Of a stretch of DNA of 64,000 nucleotides, positions 50,174-59,171 are shown one piece after another (the stretch's first letter is position 1; each line of letters opens with the position of its first letter). The notes beneath the pieces are model-generated. The model ran no database searches. It was not told the DNA's origin and was given only the letters and a program-made list of their open reading frames with translations. The stretch is from Methylobacterium fujisawaense (lineage in GTDB: Bacteria > Pseudomonadota > Alphaproteobacteria > Rhizobiales > Beijerinckiaceae). The position numbers were made by a program, and so were the translations under genes. Location of the stretch: positions 248,001-312,000 of the forward strand of contig NZ_JACJIM010000007.1 in the NCBI RefSeq assembly GCF_014138435.1, given 5' to 3'.

Positions 50174-51072
50174 GATCTGCCATGAACGTCGCTGTCGTCG
50201 GGGCCGGCGCTGTCGGCTGCTATTATGGGTTTCTCCTGGCGCAGGCCGGCCACGCGGTGACGCTGATCGGACGCCCCGCCCTGGTCGAGGCCGTGGGGGC
50301 GGCCGGGCTGGTGCTGGAGCGCGCGGCCGGGACGGCCTCGGTCCCCGTGCGGGCGACCGAGGCCGGCGACGGCGTGTCCGGCGCCGACCTCGTGCTGGTC
50401 TGCGTGAAGTCCGGCGATACCGAAGCGGCGGGTGCGATGATCGCAGGCCATCTCGATCCTGCCGCGACGATCCTCAGCCTCCAGAACGGCGTCGACAACG
50501 CGGAGCGGCTCGCCGCCGTGCTGGACCGGCCGGTCGTGCCGGTGGCGGTCTACGTCGCCACCGCGATGGCCGGCCCCGGCCATGTCCGGCACAACGGGCG
50601 CGGCGACCTGATCCTCGGCGCCTCGAAGACGAGCGACCGCATCGCCGCCGCTTTCACGGCAGCCGGCATCCCCACGACGGTCTCGGCGCGCGCGGTCGAC
50701 GCGCTCTGGGCGAAACTGATCACGAACTGCGCCTACAACGCCCTCTCGGCCCTGACGCAGCGTCCCTACGGTCGCCTGCTCCAGGGCGAGGGCGTCGTCG
50801 CGGCGATCACGGATGTCGTTCGGGAATGCGTCGCCGTCGCCGAAGCCGACGGGGTGTCGGTGCCCCCCGACATCCTCGACACCGTGCTGGATCTCGGTGT
50901 CACCATGTCCGGGCAGCGTTCGTCCACCGCCCAGGACCTCGCCCGCGGCCGGGCCAGCGAGATCGACCACCTCAACGGTTTCGTCGTTCGCAAGGGCGCG
51001 GCGCTCGGCATTCCGACACCGGCGAACCGGTTGCTGCACACGCTGGTCAAGCTCGCCGAGCACAAGGACTGA
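50170..51072 (+). CDS. panE: 2-dehydropantoate 2-reductase family protein
   Basis: A 300-residue NADPH-dependent reductase. VAVVGAGAVGCYYGFLLAQ is the Rossmann motif. LVCVKSGDTEAA and SLQNGVDNAERL follow, WAKLITNCAYNALSALT carries the catalytic Lys, and SSTAQDLARGRASEIDHLNG is the C-terminal signature. Canonical PanE makes pantoate for coenzyme A. Because it is translationally coupled to a 2-hydroxyacid dehydrogenase, it may instead reduce another 2-ketoacid. Several PanE-like paralogues are common in this group of bacteria. The ATG at 50170 is used; one four codons on also fits. Confidence 0.87.
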   Translation: MRSAMNVAVVGAGAVGCYYGFLLAQAGHAVTLIGRPALVEAVGAAGLVLERAAGTASVPVRATEAGDGVSGADLVLVCVKSGDTEAAGAMIAGHLDPAATILSLQNGVDNAERLAAVLDRPVVPVAVYVATAMAGPGHVRHNGRGDLILGASKTSDRIAAAFTAAGIPTTVSARAVDALWAKLITNCAYNALSALTQRPYGRLLQGEGVVAAITDVVRECVAVAEADGVSVPPDILDTVLDLGVTMSGQRSSTAQDLARGRASEIDHLNGFVVRKGAALGIPTPANRLLHTLVKLAEHKD

Positions 51073-51077
51073 CATCG

Positions 51078-51144
51078 CTCTCCGGCGCCCGGACCGTCAC
51101 CCCGAGCGCAGCGACGCGGCCCGGGGTGGCGCCACGTCGGAGAG
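51078..51144. repeat. nested inverted repeat after panE
   Basis: Three nested pairs fold this stretch: CTCTCCG/CGGAGAG, GGCGCC/GGCGCC and CACCCCG/CGGGGTG. It could be an intergenic REP-type element or the panE transcript end. There is no T run. Confidence 0.4.
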
Positions 51145-51210
51145 TCCGGCGCCGCTGCATTGCTGCGCTGCCCTCGCGAAGACGAGGGCGGCCCGGTGCG
51201 CACAGGACGG

Positions 51211-51525
51211 TTACGCCCGTGCGGCGGCGTTGGCCTTGCGGGTCGCGGCGGCCTTCCTGGCGGAGGCGGAGCGTTCCGCGGCCGTCCGCCCGGCCGAGGC
51301 CTTGCCGCCGGATTCGCCGCCCTTGTGGGCGGCCGGATGTCCGGTGGCCTTGCCGCGGCCCGAGCCGCCCGGCTTCTTGCCGCCGCCGTCATCCTTGTTG
51401 ACGGTGGCCCAGGCCCGGGCCTCCGCCTCGTTCTCCGGCACCCCGCGGGCCTCGTAGGACCCGGCGATGTGCTCGGCCTTGCGCTTCTGCTTGTCGGTGT
51501 ACTTCGATTTGTCGCCCTGGGACAT
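51211..51525 (-). CDS. small Lys/Ala/Gly-rich protein (often named plasmid stabilization protein)
   Basis: A 104-residue hydrophilic protein. The N-terminal SKYTDKQKRKAEHIAGSYEA with ARAWATVNKDDGGGKK is a recognisable conserved block. The rest is low complexity, rich in Gly, Lys, Ala and Arg (SASARKAAATRKANAAARA). Similar proteins are labelled plasmid stabilization, without evidence that I know of. The composition suggests nucleic-acid binding or a desiccation/stress-type disordered protein. It lies 17 bases upstream of nothing on its own strand and follows the LOV kinase gene in the same direction. Confidence 0.65.
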   Translation of the reverse strand: MSQGDKSKYTDKQKRKAEHIAGSYEARGVPENEAEARAWATVNKDDGGGKKPGGSGRGKATGHPAAHKGGESGGKASAGRTAAERSASARKAAATRKANAAARA

Positions 51526-51542
51526 GGGCCGTCTCCCGAAGC

Positions 51543-53162
51543 TCAGCCCACCCCGGTCGGACCGTCGAGGATGGCGCGCACGCGGCGGACCAGCTCCGTG
51601 CGCCGGTAGGGCTTGTTCAGGAGATCAAACTCCGAGCCGCCGATATCGGTTCGCTCCAGGCTCGCCTCCGCGTAACCCGTGGCGAGCAGCACCTTGAGCT
51701 TGGGCTGGCGGCGGCGGGCTTCGCGGGCCAGCAGCACGCCGTTCATGCCGCCGGGCATGATCAGGTCGGTGAAGAGCAGATCGATGCGCTCGCTCGAATC
51801 CAGGATCTCCAGGGCCTCGCGGGCATTGCTCGCCACCAGCGTCGTGTAGCCGAAGTCCCGCAGGATGGTGCGGGCGAGTTCGGCCACGTCCTCGCGGTCG
51901 TCGACGATGAGGATCGTCTCGGAGCCCTGCCGATCAACGGACCGCAGCGAAACCTTGGCAGGGGCATTGACGTCGCCGTCGGTCGCGGGGAACGACAGGC
52001 GCACCGTCGTGCCCGCACCCACCGCCGACTCGATCTGCGCCGCGCCGCCCGACTGCTTGGCGAAGCCGTAGACCATCGACAGGCCGAGCCCCGTCCCCTT
52101 GCCCTCCTCCTTGGTGGTGAAGAACGGGTCCATCACCCGGGCGAGCACGGCCGGCGGGATGCCGGTACCCGTGTCCTTGATGGCGATGCTGACATAGCGC
52201 CCGTCGCGCAGCGGACCGAGCTCCCGGCCGCGGGCGGCGACCTCGCTGTTCTCCGTGGAGATCCGGACGGTGCCGCCCTCCGGCATCGCGTCGCGGGCGT
52301 TGATCAGGACGTTCAGGATCGCGACCTCGGCCTGGGTCGGATCGACCCGGCAGTTCCAGAGGTCCTCGGCAAGATCGAGTTCGACCTTCACGGCCTCGCC
52401 GACGGAGCGGGCGACCATCTCGCCCATCCCCTCGATCAGGGTGTTGAGATTGACGGCGCGCCCGTCCAGCCGCTGCTTGCGGGCGAAGGCCAGCAATTGC
52501 TGCGTCAGCGTCGTCGCGCGCTCCGCAGCCTGGCGGATGTTCTCGGTGGCGCGGCCGAGCCGGGCGCGGTCGGCATCGGGCTTCTCCAGCCCGGCCGCCA
52601 GGATGTCGACGTAGCCGACGATCACCTGGAGGAGATTGTTGAAGTCGTGCGCGATGCCGCCCGTGAGCTGGCCCAGCGCCTCCATCTTCTGAGCCTGACC
52701 CAGCGCTTCCTCTGCGTCGCGGCGGCGCGAGACGTCGAGCTGAGAACCGAAATAGTACACGAGCTCGCCGTCGGCATTGTAGACCGGCGAGACGAACAGG
52801 GCATTCCAGAAGGTCGAGCCGTTCTTGCGGTAGTTCAGGATCTCGGTGGCGAACTCGCGCTTCTCGGCGATCGCGGCCCGGACCTGCGCGACGCTCTCGC
52901 GGTCGGTTTCGGGGCCCTGAAGGAAGCGGCAGTTGCGCCCGATCAGCTCTTCCGGCGTGTAGCCCGTCATCGCCAGGAACGCCCGATTGGCGAAGATGAT
53001 CGGGTTGTCGGGCTGGCGCGGATCGGTGACGATCATCGGCATGCGCGTCGTCTCGACCGCCGCGAAGAAGATATCGCTGCGGCGGTCGGTCAGGTCACTC
53101 GGCGCGCTGTCCCTGATCGGAGGGCTCGGCCCGGAGGGCGGTGTTTCTGGGGTCTCAGACAT
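51543..53162 (-). CDS. LOV-domain hybrid histidine kinase
   Basis: A 539-residue soluble blue-light sensor kinase. The LOV domain (about 35-150) has the flavin-binding GRNCRFLQGP with photoactive Cys 78, plus TEILNYRKNGSTFWN and YYFGSQLDVS. A HisKA region follows with GGIAHDFNNLLQVIVGYVDI (His 172). The ATPase domain (ILNVLINARDAMPEGG, GKGTGLGLSMVYGFAKQSGG) and a C-terminal receiver with LLFTDLIMPGGMNG (Asp about 465) complete it. The order LOV-HK-receiver is known from plant-associated bacteria, where such proteins steer the general stress response or lifestyle. A single receiver protein is encoded 2.2 kb away on the same strand and could be a partner. Confidence 0.92.
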   Translation of the reverse strand: MSETPETPPSGPSPPIRDSAPSDLTDRRSDIFFAAVETTRMPMIVTDPRQPDNPIIFANRAFLAMTGYTPEELIGRNCRFLQGPETDRESVAQVRAAIAEKREFATEILNYRKNGSTFWNALFVSPVYNADGELVYYFGSQLDVSRRRDAEEALGQAQKMEALGQLTGGIAHDFNNLLQVIVGYVDILAAGLEKPDADRARLGRATENIRQAAERATTLTQQLLAFARKQRLDGRAVNLNTLIEGMGEMVARSVGEAVKVELDLAEDLWNCRVDPTQAEVAILNVLINARDAMPEGGTVRISTENSEVAARGRELGPLRDGRYVSIAIKDTGTGIPPAVLARVMDPFFTTKEEGKGTGLGLSMVYGFAKQSGGAAQIESAVGAGTTVRLSFPATDGDVNAPAKVSLRSVDRQGSETILIVDDREDVAELARTILRDFGYTTLVASNAREALEILDSSERIDLLFTDLIMPGGMNGVLLAREARRRQPKLKVLLATGYAEASLERTDIGGSEFDLLNKPYRRTELVRRVRAILDGPTGVG

Positions 53163-53293
53163 GCGCGGTGATGTTCAGCCTCCGGGACGTAAAAGCATTT
53201 TGCGCGCGCCCGATCACGAAAAGCGGACGGAACACTAGCGGTCGAGAGCGCGATGTCGACGGCCCGTCCTCAGAGGTGGTGTCGCACGGCGCG

Positions 53294-55267
53294 TCATGCC
53301 ACTGCCGGCTGCGCCGAACCGGAGCGGGCAGTCACGGGTGCCGGGACGAGCCGGGTGGGTGCGGATTCCTGGCAGGCGCCGAGCACAGCCGAGAGCGCCT
53401 CGTTCAGCGATGTCACGAGGAAGTCTGCCGAGGTCGCCCGGCGCAGCCGTTCCAGGGTCGCCGGATCGCGCTCGCGCCAGAAGCCCACGAGGATGCGCAC
53501 GCCCGGCACCGCCGCACGGGCCTGCCGGACGGTGAAGCGGATCTGCGAGAGGCTCACCGGCTCGAGATACGAGAAGCAGATCAGCGCGAGCCCTTCCGGA
53601 TTGTCGGGACGCTCGCCGGCGCGGATCGCGGCCATCGAGAGAATCTGCGAGACCAGCCCGTGGCGGGCGAGGATCTGGCTCAGCATCAGCGTCGCCGCCT
53701 CGTCGAACGGGCCGCGGCTCGACACGCACAGCACCGGCGTCTCGCTGCGCCAGTTGGGGGCGAGATCCTCGCGCTCGAGGACGATGCCGGCCACTTGCCG
53801 GTCGGGCCCAATGGCGGCCAGCGCCGCCGCAGTCTCGGTATCGGGCCCGCGCCCGGAGCCTCGGCGGCTTCGCCGGGTCATCGGAGCGGTCCCGAGGCGG
53901 TCGACGACCGTGCGGATCGCCGCCCCGACCTCCGCCTGCCGCTCGCGGTCCAGGGTGCCGCGCGAGAGATCCTCCTGCGCGAGCAGCAGGCCGGCGAGGG
54001 CGACCTCGTCGTAGTAGGTGACCAGGGCGCGCTCCTTGAGGAACTGCCAGCCCTGGTCGATCGCCTCGACCGGATCGCCGGCCAGCATGCGCTGGTAGAA
54101 GATCTCGGGCGGCGACAAGGCTGGCTGATCGCCCAGCAGGACGTCGAGGTACCAGAGGCGCTCCACGTGCCGGCCGAGGACCACGAGGCACACGGTGAGC
54201 GGCGTGGCCAGGACGAGGCCGATCGGCCCCCACAGGAACGTCCAGATCGTCGCCGCGAGGATGACGGCGACCGGCGAGAGGCCGGTGGAGTGGCCGTAGA
54301 GGAGCGGCTCGACCACGTGGCCGCAGATCGGCTCCACCACCAGGAACAGGACCGCGGTGGCGATCACCATGCCCCAGCCGGGATCGACGGCGGCGGCGAG
54401 GATCAGCGGCAGAAGGGCGCTGATCGCCGCGCCGATATAGGGCACGAACCGCAGGATCGCCGCGAGGACACCGAACAGGGTCGGACTCGGGACGCCGATC
54501 ATCCAGAGTCCGAAGCCGATGACGAGGCCGAAGGCGATGTTGAGGGCGAGCTGGGCCAGGAAGAAGCGGCTGAGCCGGCTCGTGGCATCGTCGATCGCCG
54601 CCGTGGTGCGGCGCAGGTCGCCCGAGCCGCCGGCGAGCCGGATCGCCCGGTTTCGCAGATCCTCCCGCTGGAGCAGGATGAAGATCGTGAAGATCAGGAT
54701 CAGGCCCGTCGTGGCCAGCGGGTGCAGGATCGGGCCCGCGAAGGTCTGAAGCGTGTCGACCACGCTGGCGCGGGCGGGCGTGAGTTCCACGGTGAGGGGA
54801 TGCGTGCGCGATCCCGGCTCGCCGCGGACCTCCGCGGCCGGGGGCGGCTGCAGGGTGGCGCTGAGGTCCTGCACCATGTCGACGATCCGCGACAGGGTGC
54901 CGGTCCCGGCCGTCGCCCCGCGCAGATCCTTGATCTTGGTACGCATCACCTGCGTGTAGCGCGGCAGGTCCGAGGCGAGCTGGGACGCCTCGCTGGCGAT
55001 CAGGCTGCCGATCCCGAACAGGGCGCCGAAGACGATCACCACCACGAGGAGGACCGCCGGCGCACGCGGCACGCGCAGCCGCCGCAGGACCCGGACGGCC
55101 GGCACCAGCACGAAGCTGAGGAGGATCGCCAGCGTCACCGGTACGAGGATCTCGCGCCCGAGATACAGGGCCGCCAGCGTGGCGACCACGAGGAGGATCG
55201 AGGCCAAGGCCACGAAGACCGGCAGGCCCTGCCGCAGGCGCTGGGCAGTGACGGGATCCTCGCTCAC
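53294..55267 (-). CDS. AI-2E family (PerM-like) membrane protein with C-terminal extension
   Basis: A 657-residue protein. The first 360 residues hold seven or eight membrane helices of the AI-2E/PerM family (LGREILVPVTLAILLSFVLV, FVPYIGAAISALLPLILA, WGPIGLVLATPLTVCLVVLG). A soluble region of about 290 residues follows. Its last 160, with TPVLCVSSRGPFDEAATLML, FSYLEPVSLSQIRFTVRQ and ILVGFWRER, resemble the alpha/beta fold of cobalamin-binding-type sensor domains, without the DxHxxG motif that holds B12. A GTG with GGAG at seven bases is chosen over a GTG two codons earlier. The transported substrate in this family is unsettled. Confidence 0.8.
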   Translation of the reverse strand: MSEDPVTAQRLRQGLPVFVALASILLVVATLAALYLGREILVPVTLAILLSFVLVPAVRVLRRLRVPRAPAVLLVVVIVFGALFGIGSLIASEASQLASDLPRYTQVMRTKIKDLRGATAGTGTLSRIVDMVQDLSATLQPPPAAEVRGEPGSRTHPLTVELTPARASVVDTLQTFAGPILHPLATTGLILIFTIFILLQREDLRNRAIRLAGGSGDLRRTTAAIDDATSRLSRFFLAQLALNIAFGLVIGFGLWMIGVPSPTLFGVLAAILRFVPYIGAAISALLPLILAAAVDPGWGMVIATAVLFLVVEPICGHVVEPLLYGHSTGLSPVAVILAATIWTFLWGPIGLVLATPLTVCLVVLGRHVERLWYLDVLLGDQPALSPPEIFYQRMLAGDPVEAIDQGWQFLKERALVTYYDEVALAGLLLAQEDLSRGTLDRERQAEVGAAIRTVVDRLGTAPMTRRSRRGSGRGPDTETAAALAAIGPDRQVAGIVLEREDLAPNWRSETPVLCVSSRGPFDEAATLMLSQILARHGLVSQILSMAAIRAGERPDNPEGLALICFSYLEPVSLSQIRFTVRQARAAVPGVRILVGFWRERDPATLERLRRATSADFLVTSLNEALSAVLGACQESAPTRLVPAPVTARSGSAQPAVA

Positions 55268-55324
55268 GGACACGCTCCACTCACATCAGGTCTCGGGATC
55301 GCAATTCGCGCGTCCGCGGTCGGG

Positions 55325-55705
55325 TCAGCTCGCCGGGGCGGTCTCGCCCAGGGCGGTGCTGATCTGGCTGAGAAGCTTCGAGAAATCGACCGGCTTCGGG
55401 TGGTAGTCGTCGCAGCCGGCCTGGATCGCCTTGTCGCGGTCGCCCGACATGGCGTGGGCGGTGAGCGCGATGATCGGGATCGCCCGCGTGTCGGTGCCCG
55501 ACTTCAGCGTCCGGGCGACGGACCAGCCGTCCAGGACCGGCAGGTTCATGTCGAGCAGGATCACGTCGGGCTGACCCGAGCGGGCTTGTCGGACCCCGGC
55601 CTCGCCGTCATGCGCGAGGATCACCTCGTACCCGCGCCGCTTGAGGCGGCGGGACAGGAAGTCCCAGATCTCTTCGTGGTCCTCGACCAGCAGAATCTTC
55701 GCCAT
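55325..55705 (-). CDS. single-domain response regulator (CheY/DivK-like)
   Basis: A 126-residue stand-alone receiver domain. VEDHEEIW gives the acidic pocket, Asp 52 in ILLDMNLPVLDG is the phospho-acceptor, LTAHAM holds the switch Thr, and PKPVDF the conserved Lys. There is no output domain, so it acts by protein contact, as DivK or CheY do. It lies 57 bases upstream of the AI-2E-family gene on the same strand and near the LOV hybrid kinase. Both proximity and shared direction make a phosphorelay plausible. Confidence 0.9.
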   Translation of the reverse strand: MAKILLVEDHEEIWDFLSRRLKRRGYEVILAHDGEAGVRQARSGQPDVILLDMNLPVLDGWSVARTLKSGTDTRAIPIIALTAHAMSGDRDKAIQAGCDDYHPKPVDFSKLLSQISTALGETAPAS

Positions 55706-55900
55706 CAGAACTCATACCCCCGGCTCGCGTCGTGCCGGACGGCAGCTCAACGCGCGGCATCGCACAATCGCCCAACGTTCCTGCCCCGATTCCGGTCCCT
55801 GGAGAAGGGCCGCTTCGGTGCGAGGTTGACCCGTCCTCCGGCCGGTATGAGCGTGTGCTTCGGCGAATCGACAATCCTCTGAGGGGGCGGAGCCACCAAT

Positions 55901-56536
55901 ATGCCTGACATCGAGTTCTTTCATTCGCCCAATACCCGCTCGTCAGGGGTGCGCGTCCTGCTCGAGGAACTCGGTGTCCCGTACCGGCTGCACGTGCTCA
56001 ATATGCGCGCCGGCGAGCACCTCGAAGGGGCCTACCGTGCCGTCAATCCGATGGCGAAGGTGCCGGCGATCCGCCACGGCGAGGCCGTGGTGACCGAGCA
56101 GGCGGCCATCTACCTCTACCTCGCCGACCTGTTCCCCGAGGCCGGGCTCGCCCCGGCGCCCACCGAGCCCGACCGGGCCGCCTATCTGCGCTGGATGGTG
56201 TTCTACGGCTCCTGCTTCGAGCCCGCGGTGATTGACCGGCACCTGAAGCGGGAGCCGGGCCCACGCGCCATGTCGGCCTATGCCGATTACGACAGCGTGA
56301 TCGCCCGGGTGAAGGAGGCGCTGACTCCGGGGCCGTACCTGCTCGGCGAGCGCTTCAGCGCCGCCGACATCCTGTGGGGCGGCGCCCTCGGCTGGACGAC
56401 GGGCTTCGGCCTCGTGGAGCCCGCGCCCGTCCTGACGGCCTATGTCGAGCGCATCCGGTCCCGTCCGGCCGCCCGGATGGTCGCGGCGGAGGATGCGCAG
56501 CTCGCGGAGGCGCATCAGGCGGCCGCCTCGGCCTGA
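55901..56536 (+). CDS. glutathione S-transferase family protein
   Basis: A 211-residue cytoplasmic protein. The N-terminal thioredoxin fold has FHSPNTRSSGVRVLLEELGV (catalytic Ser in the NTRSS turn), VNPMAKVPAIRHGEAVVTEQ with cis-proline and the TEQAAI glutathione site. The C-domain is helical with YLLGERFSAADILWGGAL. It differs clearly from the other GST in this window. A GGGGGCGGAG stretch precedes the ATG. It stands alone between a divergent receiver gene and an MFS gene 104 bases on. Confidence 0.88.
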   Translation: MPDIEFFHSPNTRSSGVRVLLEELGVPYRLHVLNMRAGEHLEGAYRAVNPMAKVPAIRHGEAVVTEQAAIYLYLADLFPEAGLAPAPTEPDRAAYLRWMVFYGSCFEPAVIDRHLKREPGPRAMSAYADYDSVIARVKEALTPGPYLLGERFSAADILWGGALGWTTGFGLVEPAPVLTAYVERIRSRPAARMVAAEDAQLAEAHQAAASA

Positions 56537-56639
56537 GCGCCGCCGGGCTCGGGCGGCAGCGATCCCCCGCACCGGATCCGGCGTTCGACGCGCACGGTTC
56601 TGTCGCGCAACGGGGTTCCGCTCCGGCGGGGGAGATGCG

Positions 56640-57923
56640 ATGTCGCGAGCCTGGTTTGGCCCGCGTCGCGCAGCGTCCCTCATGACCGACAGCACAGAGC
56701 CGGCTCTCGTCCCCGCTGCGACGCTGCCGAAGTCGCCGCCGACGTCGATCCCGCGTCTCATCGTCGTCCTGGCCTGTGCGGGGTTCGGCAGCACCTTCGC
56801 GCTCCGCTCGGTCGAGCCTCTCGTCGGCGTGCTCGCCCGGGATCTCGCGAGCGACGCCCACACGGTGGCGCTCCTCTCCACCGCCTTCGCGCTGCCTTAC
56901 GCCTTCATCCAGCCGGTGCTCGGCCCGATCGGCGACGCGCTCGGCAAGGAGCGGGTGATGAGCACCTGCCTCGCGGTGCTCGCCGTCGCCCTGACCCTGT
57001 GCAGCATCGCCCCCGATATCGGCAGCCTGTTCGGCCTGCGCATGCTGGCGGGGGCGGCGGCGGGGGGCTGCATTCCGCTGTCCCTGGCGCTGCTGGGTGA
57101 CCGGGTGCCGATGGAGGGCCGTCAGGTGGCGATCGGCCGGTTCCTGGTGGCGGTGATCCTCGGCCAGCTTTCCGGCTCGACCTTCGCGGGCCTGATCGAG
57201 GCGGCGATCGGCTGGCGCGGTGTCTTCGCGGTCACCGCGGCGGTGGCGGCCATCGCCTGCGCGGCGACCGTGTTCGGGTTCGACCGGACCGGCCGGCCCG
57301 CCGCGCGCCGTCCGGCTTTCGGCGAGGCGGTGACCCGCTACCGGACGATCCTGCGCAATCCCCGGGCGCGGGTGCTGTTCTCGGCGGTGTTCATCGAGGC
57401 CATCGCGATGTTCGGCGTGTTTCCGCACCTCGCCCCGCTGATCGAGGCCCGCGGGGAGGGGGGGCCGCGCGAGGCCGGCCTCGTGCTGGCGGGGTTCGCG
57501 GTCGGCGGCCTGCTCTACTCGGCCCTGGTCGGGCTGCTGGTGCGGCTGCTCGGCCTGCCGCGCATGCTCATCGGCGGCGGCCTGATCTGTAGTGCGTCCC
57601 TCACCGTCGTCGGGCTCGCCGGCACGTGGCAGGTCGATTGCGCCGCGCTCACCGCCATGGGGCTCGGCTTCTACATGCTGCACAACACCTACCAGACCCA
57701 GGTCACCGAGGTGGCGCCCAAGGCCCGCGCCTCCGCGGTGGCGCTCCATGCTTTCTCATTCTTCTGCGGGCAGGCGCTCGGCGTCGCGGTGATAGGGCAG
57801 GCGCTGCTCCGGTTCGGCCAGCTCGGCGCGCTCCTGGGATGCGCCGTCACGATCCTGGCGCTCGGGATCGGCACCGCCATCGCCCTGCGGCAGAAGCCGG
57901 CCCCGGTGGCGTTCCCGGGCTGA
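56640..57923 (+). CDS. MFS transporter
   Basis: A 427-residue, 12-helix permease. After a short tail come FALRSVEPLVGVLARDLASD (helix 1 region), AFIQPVLGPIGDALGKER (motif A-like) and LRMLAGAAAGGCIPLSLAL. The second half opens with NPRARVLFSAVFIEAIAMFG. It is close to the AraJ/DHA1-type drug or sugar exporters, but the substrate is unknown. GGGAG five bases before the ATG supports this start; a second ATG at 56682 is possible. It is convergent with the ferredoxin reductase gene, six bases apart. Confidence 0.83.
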   Translation: MSRAWFGPRRAASLMTDSTEPALVPAATLPKSPPTSIPRLIVVLACAGFGSTFALRSVEPLVGVLARDLASDAHTVALLSTAFALPYAFIQPVLGPIGDALGKERVMSTCLAVLAVALTLCSIAPDIGSLFGLRMLAGAAAGGCIPLSLALLGDRVPMEGRQVAIGRFLVAVILGQLSGSTFAGLIEAAIGWRGVFAVTAAVAAIACAATVFGFDRTGRPAARRPAFGEAVTRYRTILRNPRARVLFSAVFIEAIAMFGVFPHLAPLIEARGEGGPREAGLVLAGFAVGGLLYSALVGLLVRLLGLPRMLIGGGLICSASLTVVGLAGTWQVDCAALTAMGLGFYMLHNTYQTQVTEVAPKARASAVALHAFSFFCGQALGVAVIGQALLRFGQLGALLGCAVTILALGIGTAIALRQKPAPVAFPG

Positions 57924-57929
57924 GCACCC

Positions 57930-59171
57930 TCAGGGCCGCTGCAGCGCCAGCGCCTTGAGGTCGAAGCCCGGATCCGCCGCCTGATCCGGGCTCAGCGGCG
58001 TTCCGGCCGTGAGCAGCCGCCGGGCGATCATGTGGTCGCCCGCCCGGTCGACGGATTCGACGGCGCTCAGGCGTCGGTCGCGGAATCGGAAGACCGAGAA
58101 GGCGGAGCCGGAGCCGCGGACCACGCTGGCATCCGTGGGGCCCGCCAATCCGGCGATCTGCAGCTTGTGCCGGCCCTGGTCGCTCCAGAACCAGGGCAGC
58201 GCGCCGTAGGCCGCCGGCTTGCCGGTGAGCCGCGCCGCCAGGCAGCGCCCCTGGTCGATGGCGTTCTGCACGGACTCGATCCGCACGGTGCCGTCCGGCG
58301 TGAGCCCGTGAGCGAAGGGACTGGGAAACCGGGCGCAATCGCCGATCGCCGAGATGGCCGGATCGGGTGTCGACAGGAACGCGTCGACCCGCACCCCATC
58401 CTCGGCCGGCAGGCCCGCTTCCAAGGCGAGCTCCCGGTTCGGCAGCACCCCGATGCCGACCAGGACGAGGTCGGCGGGCAGTTCCCGGCCGTCCGCGAGG
58501 GCCACGCCGACGGCACGGCCGTCCCGCCCGAGGATCGCCGTCACGCCGGCACCGAAGGCGAAGCGCACGCCCATCGCCTCCTGCGCACCGCGGAAGAACG
58601 CGCCCATCTCGGCCGAGACCGCCCGGGCCATAGGCCGCTCGGCCGCCTCGATCACCGTCACGGAGAGGCCGCGCCCGGCCGCGACGGCGGCGAATTCGAG
58701 CCCGATGAAGCCCGCGCCCACCACGACGATCGCCCGGGCCGCCTCGATCTGCGCCCGGAGCGCGTCGGCATCCGCGAGGCCGCGCAACTGGCGCACGCCG
58801 TCGAGCTCGGCTCCGGGCACGGGCAGGGGCCGGTTGCGGGCGCCGGTGGCGATCACGAGGTGGTCGTAGGGCAGGTGCCCGCCGTCCGACAGCTGCAGAA
58901 GACGTGCCGCCCGGTCGATCGCCACGGCGCGGAGCCCCGGCCGGTGCGCGATGGCGTGCTCGGCGAAGAAGCCGGGGGGGCGCAGGAACAGGCCTTCCTG
59001 GTCTGTCTTGCCGGCGAGGTAGGCCTTCGACAGGGGCGGGCGCTGGTAGGGAAGGGCGGCCTCGTCGCCCACCAGGGTGATCGGATCCCTGAACCCACCC
59101 TCGCGCAGGGAGGCGGCGAGTTGGAAGCCGGCCTGGCCGGCGCCCGCGACGACGATTCCGACTGGACTCAC
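57930..59171 (-). CDS. FAD-dependent ferredoxin/rubredoxin-type reductase
   Basis: A 413-residue flavoprotein. FAD and NAD Rossmann motifs are IVVAGAGQAGFQLAASLRE and IVVVGAGFIGLEFAAVAAG. LPYQRPPLSKAYLAG and the later ISAIGDCARFPSP are signatures of the rhodocoxin/putidaredoxin reductase group. It passes electrons from NAD(P)H to a ferredoxin, often for a P450 or Rieske oxygenase. None is encoded here. The GTG start overlaps the LysR stop (GTGA), so it is translationally coupled to that regulator. This pairing, facing fbp-prk, suggests redox input or shared control rather than an oxygenase role. That is inference. Confidence 0.88.
   Translation of the reverse strand: MSPVGIVVAGAGQAGFQLAASLREGGFRDPITLVGDEAALPYQRPPLSKAYLAGKTDQEGLFLRPPGFFAEHAIAHRPGLRAVAIDRAARLLQLSDGGHLPYDHLVIATGARNRPLPVPGAELDGVRQLRGLADADALRAQIEAARAIVVVGAGFIGLEFAAVAAGRGLSVTVIEAAERPMARAVSAEMGAFFRGAQEAMGVRFAFGAGVTAILGRDGRAVGVALADGRELPADLVLVGIGVLPNRELALEAGLPAEDGVRVDAFLSTPDPAISAIGDCARFPSPFAHGLTPDGTVRIESVQNAIDQGRCLAARLTGKPAAYGALPWFWSDQGRHKLQIAGLAGPTDASVVRGSGSAFSVFRFRDRRLSAVESVDRAGDHMIARRLLTAGTPLSPDQAADPGFDLKALALQRP

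Noticed and set aside
51211..51525. Plasmid stabilization function for the Lys/Ala-rich small protein
   Set aside because: The label is traditional; no toxin-antitoxin or partition motif is present and the context is chromosomal.
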